Below, in pieces: positions 1 to 8,031 of a stretch of DNA of 54,240 nt. The stretch lies in contig CAYUVB010000005.1 in assembly GCA_964448055.1 (NCBI GenBank), forward strand, positions 1 to 54,240, given 5' to 3'. This DNA comes from WANQ01 sp964448055. GTDB lineage: Archaea; Thermoproteota; Thermoprotei_A; Sulfolobales; WANQ01. The notes under the pieces were generated by a model. It worked only from the letters and a program-made list of their open reading frames with translations. It was not told the DNA's origin and searched no databases. Numbering within the stretch: the first letter of the stretch is position 1; every line of letters starts with the position of its first letter. A program made the translations under genes and the position numbers.

Positions 1-97
1 GGTGTCCAAGACCCTAGAAAACACCATTGTATCTCTGAGTAAACCAACCTTATAGGTTGTCGATATTTCACTGGGTTGACAAGCTTTTTGGTGCTTT

Positions 98-469
98 TCA
101 CATGTTTGCGAGTTGTTCTAGTTTCCTGATTAGTTTTAGGGCTTCTTCTAGGTAGAGTTTGAAGTCTTCTGGATCTAGTATTTCGTCGTAGAAGTTTGTG
201 TGGAGTTTCTCTACGAGGTGAAATGTCTTGTAGAGCTCGGGGTCTCCTAGCTCCTTGACGAGTTCTCTCATGAATCTACGGAGTTCTTTGTGTGTAGCTA
301 GCCTTATGTTCTTCTTTACTAGTGCTAGGAGCTTGATTTGGAGAGCTACAGCACCCCATAGAAGCTCGGATGCTTTTCTAAACTCTCCTTCTCTAACAAG
401 CTTTAACGCATTTGATAGATACTTATCCCTAGTGTTAAGATACTCTAATAGCTTGCTCTGAGCCTTCAA
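98..469 (-). CDS. PaREP1/HEPN-like all-helical protein
   Basis: A 123-residue, wholly helical, charged protein. The stretch GEFRKASELLWGAVALQIK near residues 28-46 matches the signature of the archaeal PaREP1 family, whose fold is related to HEPN. HEPN proteins are often RNases in toxin-antitoxin pairs, but I see no R-x4-6-H motif here, so nuclease activity cannot be claimed. It starts with TTG at 469 and overlaps the upstream gene by 35 bases in another frame, so the two are translationally coupled. It could be either partner of a toxin-antitoxin-like pair. The family call is by eye; the function is inferred. Confidence 0.6.
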   Translation of the reverse strand: MKAQSKLLEYLNTRDKYLSNALKLVREGEFRKASELLWGAVALQIKLLALVKKNIRLATHKELRRFMRELVKELGDPELYKTFHLVEKLHTNFYDEILDPEDFKLYLEEALKLIRKLEQLANM

Positions 470-656
470 AGCCTACAATCCTCCCAGTCCTATCGTCTAC
501 TTTAACCGTTACAACTCTCTTCTCCAATATACCTACGTCGAATCTTAGAATCCATACATTACCCTCTAGCTTAGCTGAAAGTAGCTGTGAAAACACGTAA
601 CCTGCAGTTCTTTCTAGAAACTCTCTTGCTTTCTCAACTGCTTCTTCAAGATCCAT
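435..656 (-). CDS. Small conserved-type protein coupled to the PaREP1-like gene
   Basis: A 73-residue protein with an N-terminal amphipathic helix (EEAVEKAREFLERTAG) followed by beta strands ending in VTVKVDDRTGRIVGFEG. The strand-turn-strand part recalls PepSY-like or small antitoxin folds, but I do not recognise the family. It starts at ATG 656 and runs 35 bases into the PaREP1-like gene at 98-469, the usual arrangement for a co-regulated pair. Whether it neutralises its neighbour is unknown. Confidence 0.5.
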   Translation of the reverse strand: MDLEEAVEKAREFLERTAGYVFSQLLSAKLEGNVWILRFDVGILEKRVVTVKVDDRTGRIVGFEGSEQAIRVS

Positions 657-832
657 ACATGTACACCAGTGCTATACTTCTTTTTGTAAAAGCACCTTAT
701 AAGACTTGTATTGCTTGATATAGAATCCCATCATATGCTTTAGGCGCTATTCCTCTCAGTTTTGGAGTTGTTTAACACCTTGACATTCACTTCATGTCCA
801 TAGAGTTTTCTTGACTTCTCATAGCCTTATGC

Positions 833-1765
833 TTAGCTTAACGCTAGGCTTAGCAGTATCGATTGGAGTAAGAGTGTTACGGTCAGGCTTGGGATAAGCG
901 TTGTCACAGCAATATTGTTGGTGATGGCACAGTACTGGGTGTAGCCTACAAAACAGCATACCGAGGCCTTGTCAAGTCCTATACCACATAGTTTCCTATT
1001 TAACTCCATGTTCTCCTCTATACCTTCTGTTCCCCTACAGTGATTTTTGTGTAGAAGTAAAGCCGTAATGGTAGTAAGGAGTAACATTATGGATGCTGTA
1101 AGCATGTATATGGCTCTTATCTTAAATATTATTGCGAGAACTGGTGGTATTGTTGAAGCAATTATTGTTAAGGGCGCTACAACGTAGGGGTGTTCCATCA
1201 AGGTACCTGTAACGAAAGCACTACGCTCTAGTACCAAGGCTATTTTTGCAGCCACCAGCCCTAGAATGGAATCCATGTCGGAGTATGTACGTACGTGTTT
1301 GCTAAGTATTTTATGTATACATGATGCTATAGGGCTTTTTAAACGATCCACTAAGTCTTTGAAATAAATATTTCTATCCCAGTTCCTTGGCCTCCAGCAG
1401 TATGGATGAGCTTTTAGCTCATTACATAATACTTGGGCAGCTAGCAGAGCTAGATACCGCGTATCCCTAGTGTTTAGGAGTAGAGTTGATATGAGCCTTG
1501 CTACCAGGAACATGGATGTAAGGTTCACAAATGCTATGTAAATGAACACGCCAATAAGGCTATAGATGATCACTAGTAAAAGAGTGTCAAGAGACGTCGA
1601 TACAGCGTATACGGGTACGGATTGGGTAATGCCTATGCCTAGTGTTATTATTGTTAAAAGGATTACCGCCCAGGCTGTTAACCCACTAAAATACCTAGAC
1701 TCTAGACCCTGGAGAACCTGGATGCAAGCTTCCCCTTCACTAAGAACTCCGAGAGCTTCGGGCAA
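833..1765 (-). CDS. Polytopic membrane protein of unknown function
   Basis: 310 residues. Hydrophobic segments near residues 30-50, 58-90, 195-245 and 285-308 predict five or six membrane helices. The loop at about 110-160 is basic and aromatic, and the loop near 245-275 is Cys-rich (several Cys within 35 residues). No family is recognised. The start is TTG at 1765. It lies downstream of a vapBC pair and of a decayed 3' fragment of a nucleotidyltransferase gene (1792-1853), on the same strand. The even spread of membrane helices makes a real gene likely. Confidence 0.55.
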   Translation of the reverse strand: MPEALGVLSEGEACIQVLQGLESRYFSGLTAWAVILLTIITLGIGITQSVPVYAVSTSLDTLLLVIIYSLIGVFIYIAFVNLTSMFLVARLISTLLLNTRDTRYLALLAAQVLCNELKAHPYCWRPRNWDRNIYFKDLVDRLKSPIASCIHKILSKHVRTYSDMDSILGLVAAKIALVLERSAFVTGTLMEHPYVVAPLTIIASTIPPVLAIIFKIRAIYMLTASIMLLLTTITALLLHKNHCRGTEGIEENMELNRKLCGIGLDKASVCCFVGYTQYCAITNNIAVTTLIPSLTVTLLLQSILLSLALS

Positions 1766-1791
1766 TGCTTAAGGGTTATATTTAAGTTTTA

Positions 1792-1853
1792 TCTATGCTT
1801 TAGGGATTCCTCGATGACCTTATGGCTTAGTTTCTTGCATTTTTCCAGACTTC
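1792..1853 (-). pseudogene. Decayed copy of the 3' end of the neighbouring NDP-sugar transferase gene
   Basis: This stretch aligns with 2666-2728, the last 20 or so codons of the intact gene at 2667-3452, with about nine mismatches and one base missing. On the minus strand it reads LEKCKKLSHKVIEESLK, against LERYKKLNHKDIEEFLK in the intact gene, and the missing base destroys the stop. The two copies are direct repeats that bracket the vapBC pair at 1860-2515. Either an insertion duplicated its target or a larger duplication decayed. Confidence 0.7.
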
Positions 1854-1859
1854 TTTTGT

Positions 1860-2282
1860 TTACTGGAATATTCTTTTTAGGGGTGTTTTGTCGAAGTCTT
1901 TATCGTTTGATATTATCTTTACTGCTTTCTTTCTTATCGCTGTAACTAGGTGTAGGGAGTCTTCGTAGTCTAAGCTATACTTCTCCATTAGTTCTAGAGC
2001 CTTAGTGTAGTCTTCTCGTTCGAGTGCTATTATTTCTAGGCCTGGTAGCCTAGTTACCGCGTCTATGATTGTTTTTACTAGTTCCCTGTCCCGTAGGCTT
2101 CTCCCTGCTAGACCTGCTAGTATCACTATTAGCTCATATAGTGTTAGTGCTGATGTAATGTATTCACCGTGTTTTCCGTGCTCTATCCTCCTAATCCATT
2201 CCCTAGCTATATCGCCGTACTCGGGGTGCTTTGCTAACCAGTACACAAAGACGTTTACATCTACATACTTCTTCTCCACCAT
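1860..2282 (-). CDS. vapC: VapC-type PIN-domain ribonuclease toxin
   Basis: A 140-residue PIN protein. The acidic active-site positions are visible: Asp8 in YVDVNVFVYWL, the Glu in LTLYELIV (about 49), Asp in SLDYEDSLHL and Asp in SNDKDFD. VapC toxins cleave tRNA or rRNA when freed from VapB. The ATG at 2282 lies 22 bases inside the upstream AbrB-type antitoxin gene, so the two are coupled. The cassette is bracketed by the two copies of a nucleotidyltransferase 3' end (1792-1853 and 2666-2728). Its C-terminus resembles that of the broken VapC at 32275-32694. Confidence 0.85.
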   Translation of the reverse strand: MVEKKYVDVNVFVYWLAKHPEYGDIAREWIRRIEHGKHGEYITSALTLYELIVILAGLAGRSLRDRELVKTIIDAVTRLPGLEIIALEREDYTKALELMEKYSLDYEDSLHLVTAIRKKAVKIISNDKDFDKTPLKRIFQ

Positions 2283-2515
2283 TCCTGGAGAGCCTCAGCT
2301 AGGAACTCGTCTAGATCTCTTGGCCACTTCTTAACCCTGATAACACCGTAGTACTTGTCAGCAATATCCTTAATGGGCTCTAATACTATCTTACCATCTA
2401 CTACCTCTATCCTCAGCATCTGCCTCTCCTTTACCCCTAAGGCCTCACGTATACCCTTTGGGATAAGTATACGGCCTTTCTCGTCAACCCTAACCACCAG
2501 GTTCAACACTCCCAC
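2261..2515 (-). CDS. vapB: AbrB/SpoVT-type antitoxin
   Basis: 84 residues. The N-terminal swapped-hairpin DNA-binding domain is clear: VRVDEKGRILIPKGIREALG, with a following strand MLRIEVVDGKIVLEP. The C-terminal tail (DIADKYYGVIRVKKWPRDLDEF) is the usual toxin-binding part. It is the first gene of a vapBC pair and overlaps vapC by 22 bases. Such antitoxins normally repress their own promoter, which should lie just upstream of 2515. Confidence 0.85.
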   Translation of the reverse strand: MGVLNLVVRVDEKGRILIPKGIREALGVKERQMLRIEVVDGKIVLEPIKDIADKYYGVIRVKKWPRDLDEFLAEALQEWWRRSM

Positions 2516-2666
2516 CTATATATACTTGTCCCACCCATCTATATAAACTCGCTAACCAAGTCTAGGAAACCATACCATTAGTTCTCTCAATGAAATCCTT
2601 ATATGCCCTACCATAGCGTCTATGGATGTAGATTCCATATCTAGCCTTGTCATAATGTCTGCTTGT

Positions 2667-3452
2667 CTATGTTTTTAGGAATTCCTCGATGTCCTTATGG
2701 TTTAGTTTCTTATATCTTTCCAGGCTTCCTACGTCGTACCATGGCCCCTTGTATACGTAGGCTTTTACGTTGTACCTGTTGTCTATCATCCATGGTATTA
2801 GGTCTCCCATTATATCAAATGACTTGCCTAACTGTTTCTCTGCCTCTGGTAGTATGTGTGGGTTTAGTGTTAGTATTGCTATTGTTACATGGATTGGTAA
2901 CCATGGCTTTTCTTCTAGTTCTACTACTGTGTCTCCTTCTACTCGTGCTACTCCTACTGGTACCTGGTATCGGTCTGCTAGGGCTAGGAGTACATCTGCT
3001 TTCTTCTCAATGTGTTGCCTTAGTAGTTCTTCTACGTTTAGTGGTGCTAGTATGTCTCCGTACCAGATTAGGGTTGGGTTTGTGTCTAGTAGGCCTTGGT
3101 GGTAGGCGTTTAATAGTGCGCCACCAGTACCATGGTATTCCTCTGTGTCTATGCTATAACGTATGCGGACGTTCCATCTAGCTCCATCGTTGAAGTAGTT
3201 TCTTATCTGCTTCCACTTATAGCCAACCAATAACACTACATCTCTTATACCGTGGCGGCTTAGCCAACGTATAATGTATTCTAGGAGTGGCTTCTCCTCA
3301 GGTCCCAGAGGAATCATGGGCTTAGGTACTATCTCAGTGTAGGGCCTGAACCTTGAGCCCTCTCCACCCGCGAGGATAGCAGCCACTACTCTCCTTTTCA
3401 TCTTGTACTCATACTCGATTATTTTTAGGACGTGGTCATGTAGTTTTCTCAA
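2667..3452 (-). CDS. NDP-sugar pyrophosphorylase (sugar-phosphate nucleotidyltransferase)
   Basis: Up to 261 residues. The nucleotide-binding signature LAGGEGSRFRPYT (residues 27-39) and the PKPMIPLG lysine motif are present, followed by LEYIIRWLSRHGIRDVVLLVGY, the GTGGALLNAY loop and the WYGDIL metal-binding strand. The family joins an NTP to a sugar 1-phosphate to make NDP-sugars for glycosylation; the specific sugar cannot be read from the sequence. The TTG at 3452 gives the longest form. The internal ATG at 3401 (MKRRVVAAILAGG) would remove 17 residues that the family normally lacks, and may be the true start. The 3' end is duplicated at 1792-1853. Confidence 0.85.
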   Translation of the reverse strand: MRKLHDHVLKIIEYEYKMKRRVVAAILAGGEGSRFRPYTEIVPKPMIPLGPEEKPLLEYIIRWLSRHGIRDVVLLVGYKWKQIRNYFNDGARWNVRIRYSIDTEEYHGTGGALLNAYHQGLLDTNPTLIWYGDILAPLNVEELLRQHIEKKADVLLALADRYQVPVGVARVEGDTVVELEEKPWLPIHVTIAILTLNPHILPEAEKQLGKSFDIMGDLIPWMIDNRYNVKAYVYKGPWYDVGSLERYKKLNHKDIEEFLKT

Positions 3453-3465
3453 CTAGTTAATTTAC

Positions 3466-3915
3466 TTAACCGTATATTCTGTATATTGGTGGGTTGTTTA
3501 GGTAGCTTATACCTAGGAATAACAATTTGCCTAGTAGTTGTTTGGTTTTGGTTAATAGGGTTTGGAGTAGGTTTGGGGATTGTTTTATGAGGAGGATTAT
3601 CCCGTAGTATAGGGCTTGTGCTTTGGTTCCTGCTAGCTCTATTTCTAGGATTATCTCTTCTAGTAGTTTGCGTAGGGTGGGGCTTCGTACCCTGTTTACC
3701 GTCTTGGATGTTGCGTAGAGGAGTGCTCTTTGGAGTTGTGATAACCTGTACCAGGATTTGTTCTGTATTGCTTTACGGATATATCTTCTAAGTACCTGCG
3801 AGGTGAGGTGAGTAGGGATAAGTATCCTAGATATGAACTTACGTGCGAGCACGTGTGTTTTATCTAGTTCTTCTTGCATGAGCGTGTGGGCTAATATCTC
3901 GGATAAATAGGTCAT
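3466..3915 (-). CDS. Helical protein of unknown function
   Basis: 149 residues, basic and almost entirely helical. It has many Gln, Leu and Arg residues (LTSQVLRRYIRKAIQNKSWYRLSQLQRALL is split here: residues about 37-66), a mildly hydrophobic stretch near 103-112 and a polar C-terminus. No catalytic motif or membrane anchor is evident and I do not recognise the family. It lies 13 bases upstream of the nucleotidyltransferase gene on the same strand, so the two are probably co-transcribed. Confidence 0.5.
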   Translation of the reverse strand: MTYLSEILAHTLMQEELDKTHVLARKFISRILIPTHLTSQVLRRYIRKAIQNKSWYRLSQLQRALLYATSKTVNRVRSPTLRKLLEEIILEIELAGTKAQALYYGIILLIKQSPNLLQTLLTKTKQLLGKLLFLGISYLNNPPIYRIYG

Positions 3916-4101
3916 AGAGCTTAGAACCCGTATACAATGGAGAGTAGCAGTGGAATAAAAATTCTACTCTACAATAAGTCTTTCCGGATAGAGTACTGTA
4001 ACATTGTTATATATGCTTAATAATTTTATAATTGTGTGAATGCTATGATATGGATGATTTACTAGATTATTTCTTCAACGAGTTTTATATTACTGGCAAT
4101 C

Positions 4102-4458
4102 TTAGTTCATGGTTTTTGTCTTGACTGGTATTAGCTTTTTTACGTGTTTTAGGTATTGTGGTAGCTCGTTTCTTGATATGATGTGTATTTCTACTGGGTA
4201 GTCCCATGGGAACCCGTGTTTTTCTGCATTCCATATGATGTCTGCTTTCATCTTTCTGCGCTGCTGGATGGTTAACGGTTTGTCTACTACTATTAGTACG
4301 TCTATATCGCTTAGTATGGTTAGCCTGTCCTCGGCTGCCCCACCTATAACGTATACTTCCGTGTTTGGTAGTAGTTCTTCTATGGATTTCGTAAGGGCTT
4401 TTATGTATTGCTTCCAGTTTCTTAAGTATCTTATCCTATGCCTAACCCATCCAGACAT
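4102..4458 (-). CDS. MNT-type minimal nucleotidyltransferase (antitoxin of HEPN/MNT pair)
   Basis: 118 residues with the pol-beta nucleotidyltransferase signature GGAAEDRLTILSDIDVLIV (residues about 39-57): the GG pair, then the two metal-binding Asp in SDIDV, and a third acidic site in PVEIHII. Known MNT antitoxins neutralise HEPN RNases, in studied cases by adding AMP to the HEPN partner. It overlaps the HEPN gene at 4442-4867 by 17 bases, HEPN first. A close relative is at 53864-54208. Confidence 0.85.
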   Translation of the reverse strand: MSGWVRHRIRYLRNWKQYIKALTKSIEELLPNTEVYVIGGAAEDRLTILSDIDVLIVVDKPLTIQQRRKMKADIIWNAEKHGFPWDYPVEIHIISRNELPQYLKHVKKLIPVKTKTMN

Positions 4459-4867
4459 GTTTTTCTATCTCCTCTAAGAGTTCAACTAGTTTTAATGATA
4501 CTGATAATGCTTCACGTGCTTCTTCTTCTGTGAAACCCCTAATAGTGTATCTGGCATCTATATATGCATCTTCTAGCACGGATAATGCATAACGGTTCTC
4601 CCTAGTAAACTCCTTGATCTCTACTGCCTCCTCCTTGAACTCTTCTTGGCGTAGCCTACTAGCTAGCAAACCTAGGAGTTCTCTAACACCATGTATACGT
4701 GGTGCTTCCCCGAAGAGCTTGAGGAACACAGACTTCAAGTATAATTGCACGGCTTGCTCAGCACTAAAACACGCTAGATCATATTCACCTTCCTCTAAGA
4801 AACGTTTAGCCTCCCTCAAGAAAACCATTGCCCTATGCCTAAGCTTTTCAACAAGCTCTCCACTCAT
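4442..4867 (-). CDS. HEPN-domain protein (toxin of HEPN/MNT pair)
   Basis: 141 residues, helical, with the typical HEPN start LRHRAMVFLREAKRFLEEGEYDLACFSAEQAVQLYLKS given here only by position (about 9-46): an E-x-D-x-A-C-F-S-A-E-Q-A core. The motif R-Y-T-I-R-G-F near residue 106-112 lies where HEPN RNases carry R-x4-H, but I see no matching His, so it may be of the non-catalytic MNT-paired type. The start is ATG 4867; its 3' end overlaps the MNT gene. Confidence 0.85.
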   Translation of the reverse strand: MSGELVEKLRHRAMVFLREAKRFLEEGEYDLACFSAEQAVQLYLKSVFLKLFGEAPRIHGVRELLGLLASRLRQEEFKEEAVEIKEFTRENRYALSVLEDAYIDARYTIRGFTEEEAREALSVSLKLVELLEEIEKHVWMG

Positions 4868-5139
4868 ATCCCTACTACACCATATACATCTTAGATCCTA
4901 GCCAGTATAGTATCTTATCTACTACTTCTAGCTCCGCCTTCACCGTGTTCCTGTTTAATCCCTCCATATACCTCGTATACCATAAATATACGGGTAATCT
5001 CATTATAGTATTTCATCTATAAAAGCTAGGGGTAAATGATGATACATAGTACTTTAGAGTATTGCGTACATAGAAAAGTAGGTATATGCAAGGAAGTCTA
5101 ACCTAATAATCTTAATACTGTGGAGCGCCTAAGTAGGAT

Positions 5140-5373
5140 TTGGTAGATATTATGGTTAGTGTGGTAGTGAGAAAGGTGGATAGGCAGGGAAGGATAGTGT
5201 TACCAAAGAGGTGGAGGGAGAAGTGGGGTGATGAGGTTATAGTGGTTGAACTAGATGATAGGATAGAGATTTTGCCAAAGAAGAAGCCTAATCTTGAAAA
5301 GTTCTTTGATATTCTCGAAGTAGAGGTTAGGGGAGAGGATATAGAGAAGGAGCTTTTAGAGGAGATCATATGA
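5140..5373 (+). CDS. vapB: AbrB-type antitoxin
   Basis: 77 residues. VVVRKVDRQGRIVLPKRWRE is the AbrB/SpoVT hairpin, and the C-terminal EEDIEKELLEEII-like helix should bind the toxin. The start is TTG at 5140 or the in-frame ATG at 5152; the family usually begins a few residues before the first strand, so either fits. Its TGA overlaps the ATG of the PIN gene (ATGA, 5370-5373), which ties the two together as a vapBC operon. Confidence 0.85.
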   Translation: MVDIMVSVVVRKVDRQGRIVLPKRWREKWGDEVIVVELDDRIEILPKKKPNLEKFFDILEVEVRGEDIEKELLEEII

Positions 5374-5786
5374 GGTTTATTGATGCTAACGTCTTCTTAT
5401 ATGCTGTTATAAAGCCTAAGAAACCTATTAGTCCAAAGATTATTGAGCGAAAGAGGAAGGCGAAGAAAATCCTACTAAGAATTCAGGGAGGTGAAGAAGT
5501 AGTAACTACTGTAGTTCATTTAAGTGAGGTTGCTAATATACTGGAGGCAAAATTAGGGCTGACGAAAGCTATCGAGTTCCTCGAGGAACTAATGTTTGCA
5601 GAAAATGTTCATATACTCCCCGTCACCACAGAAGACTACATTAAGGCTCTCATAGTAGCTAGGGAGAAGAATGTTAGCGTAAACGATGCATTAGCATACA
5701 TAAAGATGCAGGAGAAGAACATCAAGGAAATCTATACCTTTGATGAACACTTCAACAAGCTAGGAGTTATAGTAGTAAACGAGTAG
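5370..5786 (+). CDS. vapC: VapC-type PIN-domain ribonuclease toxin
   Basis: 138 residues. MRFIDANVFLYAV holds the first catalytic Asp (Asp5), HLSEVANILE the conserved Glu, VSVNDALAYIKM the third acidic residue and YTFDEHFNKL the last. It is an intact PIN RNase. It overlaps the AbrB antitoxin gene by four bases. The 272-base stretch before the operon (4868-5139) holds no other gene that I can support. Confidence 0.85.
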   Translation: MRFIDANVFLYAVIKPKKPISPKIIERKRKAKKILLRIQGGEEVVTTVVHLSEVANILEAKLGLTKAIEFLEELMFAENVHILPVTTEDYIKALIVAREKNVSVNDALAYIKMQEKNIKEIYTFDEHFNKLGVIVVNE

Positions 5787-5932
5787 TTAAACCACATCCT
5801 AGCATTCCACGTGGTCCCACATATCAACTTCTTATAATGATACCATAATGTTTACCATAGCCCACTAATACCGTGTATGTATTTTTCTATACGTTTACGT
5901 GTATTTTAGTATCTTTTCTACCTCATACTTTA

Positions 5933-7177
5933 CTATTGCTTTACTCCCCCGTATTTTTTGATTGTATAGGCTATTGTTAGTGTACCAAGTAGTAGGGCTA
6001 TCGCTGTTATGGTTATACCTGGATAGTAGCTTCTAGTTAAGTCTCTTGATAGTCCACCTATTACTGGGCCCACGAGTACACCACAGACTATTGCTGTTAG
6101 TAGTAGGCTGTAGGCTGCTTCGAGGTTTCTGGTTCCCCAGATAAGTGAGGCTATTAGGGGCGATAGTGTAACGTTGGCGCTAAATAATAGTGCTGATACG
6201 GAGACTCCTAGCGTGATTAGTGGTAGGTTTCCATATGAGGCAAATAGTAGTGCGTCGATTGAGGCTATGGTGTATACGGTGATTAGTGTTCTTAGGACTC
6301 CTAGGTGCTCGCTGATTACGCCAACAGCTACTCTGCTAGCTAGGGCAACTACTGAATAAATGCTCATGACTAGTGAAGCCGTTATTGGGTCTACGCCAGC
6401 CATCTCTCTAACCAGGGGAATAAAGTTACCTGCTATTAGCCCATCAAATAAGGTTGATGAGAATAATGCTGTAGCTATTAAGGCAAACTCCCTAGACCTA
6501 GCTATCCTTACAAGGCTTTGACTCCGAGTCCTATCCCCTAGTTCCTGTACTGGTGGTTCCCGAAGGATCATGGTTGCTGCTAACATTATAGTAAAGACTA
6601 CTAAACTGTAGATTAGCAACGGGGTTCTCCAACTACCAGAATACTGTATTAAATACGACGTTAATGGCGAGAGAACAAGTATACCGAAGCTATAGGCGCC
6701 CACGATAATACCCGTAGCAGTACCCGCCCTCCGGCCACGAAACCACCTAACACCCAGTGAAACAGCTATCACGTATCCAAACGAGTGGCCTAAGCCGTGG
6801 ATGAAGGCGAAGGAGACTATGAGAACCACTATGTTAGGTGATAGGGCAGCCAACACTAATCCAAGTGTCATTAAAACATTGGTTACCGTGAGTAGCCTTC
6901 TAAGCCCAAGTCTCTCCTTCAAGTAACCAGTACTCAGGAACCCGATAATATTAGCGATATTAAATAAGCTGAAAGGTAGAATACTAACCGTTCTAGTGAC
7001 CTTGAACTCGGCTTCAACATACGGTATAAACACTGACCATACATGTTTAAGCGATGTGAACATAACAACTAGGAAGCACAACGCAATAATAACTAAATGC
7101 TTATGGTCTTTAATGATTTCACGTCTAGTATTCATCGTATTTAGCACCAAGTAAACCCTCTCTTCAACTCCTAACAA
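5933..7177 (-). CDS. Major facilitator superfamily transporter
   Basis: 414 residues with about 12 membrane helices. The loop between helices 2 and 3 reads GYLKERLGLRRLL, the MFS motif A position, and FIHGLGHSFGY is in helix 4. Its overall look is close to the monocarboxylate/oxalate-formate antiporter group (SFFIANFIG-like helix 2, STGYLKER), but the substrate cannot be assigned. It is a single-gene unit, convergent with vapBC at 5140-5786 and divergent from the surface-protein genes at 7379. The start is taken at 7177, before a cytosolic N-terminus of about 25 residues. Confidence 0.85.
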   Translation of the reverse strand: MLGVEERVYLVLNTMNTRREIIKDHKHLVIIALCFLVVMFTSLKHVWSVFIPYVEAEFKVTRTVSILPFSLFNIANIIGFLSTGYLKERLGLRRLLTVTNVLMTLGLVLAALSPNIVVLIVSFAFIHGLGHSFGYVIAVSLGVRWFRGRRAGTATGIIVGAYSFGILVLSPLTSYLIQYSGSWRTPLLIYSLVVFTIMLAATMILREPPVQELGDRTRSQSLVRIARSREFALIATALFSSTLFDGLIAGNFIPLVREMAGVDPITASLVMSIYSVVALASRVAVGVISEHLGVLRTLITVYTIASIDALLFASYGNLPLITLGVSVSALLFSANVTLSPLIASLIWGTRNLEAAYSLLLTAIVCGVLVGPVIGGLSRDLTRSYYPGITITAIALLLGTLTIAYTIKKYGGVKQ

Positions 7178-7331
7178 GCTATTTACGTAGTATTAGCATA
7201 GACATTATAACATACTGGCTTTGTAAACTATATTATCGTCTTACTTCAACTTAACTCGTGGAAAATACCCTCCCTCTGAAGACTCGTAGCTAGGACCTTA
7301 TTCTTTTAGCTCTACTCTTATTAAGGCTACA

Positions 7332-7339
7332 TTTAAATA
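7332..7339 (+). promoter_or_regulatory. TATA box of the surface-protein operon
   Basis: TTTAAATA, the commonest archaeal TATA form in this window, lies about 45 bases before the GTG start at 7379. This places initiation near 7360 and leaves a short leader. Confidence 0.5.
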
Positions 7340-7378
7340 CTATTAATTAAGTAGAGAATATAGACAAGGTGCGCTACG

Positions 7379-8029
7379 GTGAGGTTTGGTCCAGGGATTG
7401 CCAAGCCGTTAGCATTAATAATACTGCTACTACCAGCAGCTTCTGCGCTAACATTACTCGCTTACTGGATCTACATTTATAGCTGGGAGGGCGCCGAATG
7501 GTACTTCATGCCATTAGTGTTGAAGCCTAGTATTAACGCTACGTCACTATATGCTGGTGAGTACATTAATGTAAACGTAGACTTAGCCTATCTCCCTCCA
7601 TGGGGGTATCTTAATCAAACAGCCTATTACTATTACTATGTTGGGCCATACTATAGTCCTGAACACTCGTACTACTATAATGGTACATTCTATCCAAGCT
7701 ATCAAGCATATTATTACAACTACTACTACAAGTTTACTGTGCCAAGAAATATATCGTACCTGGTACTAGTTAATATATACAAGTTGACGGGAACAGCTAG
7801 CGTCTTATATTATCATAAATCATTTACCGGGTCCATAGAATTAAACACCACTAATGGTATAAGCATAGCGGAAATACATGTGGGTGGTGTAACCTTAAGA
7901 ATGGATGAGCCTGGTGACTACATAGTTAAAATATTTGTATGGACGGGTTATCCTAGCATAGTCCAAGAGCTTTGGGCACCACTAGCCGAAGGAAAAGAGT
8001 TCTCCATAACAGTTCTTCCAGGTGAGTAG
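7379..8029 (+). CDS. Tyr-rich secreted or membrane-anchored surface protein
   Basis: 216 residues. An N-terminal hydrophobic segment (about residues 8-34, LALIILLLPAASALTLLAYW) acts as signal or anchor. Residues about 77-120 are a Tyr-rich tract (YYYYYVGPYYSP, YYYNYYYKF) and there are several N-glycosylation sequons. The rest looks beta-rich. I know no family. It starts with GTG and is followed after two bases by the Thr-rich protein gene, so the two form one operon. A role in the cell envelope is inferred from composition and neighbours. Confidence 0.65.
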   Translation: MRFGPGIAKPLALIILLLPAASALTLLAYWIYIYSWEGAEWYFMPLVLKPSINATSLYAGEYINVNVDLAYLPPWGYLNQTAYYYYYVGPYYSPEHSYYYNGTFYPSYQAYYYNYYYKFTVPRNISYLVLVNIYKLTGTASVLYYHKSFTGSIELNTTNGISIAEIHVGGVTLRMDEPGDYIVKIFVWTGYPSIVQELWAPLAEGKEFSITVLPGE

Positions 8030-8031
8030 CC

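Noticed and set aside
45..59. Hairpin CAACC-TTATA-GGTTG downstream of the first gene
   Set aside because: Only five-base arms; archaeal ends mostly use T runs, so a terminator cannot be supported.
4868..5000. 30-codon ORF on the minus strand before the HEPN gene (MEGLNRNTVKAELEV)
   Set aside because: Too short, and no ribosome site; possibly the tail of a lost gene, but not supportable.
5030..5070. AATGATGA as a C box
   Set aside because: No D box or closing stem within reach.
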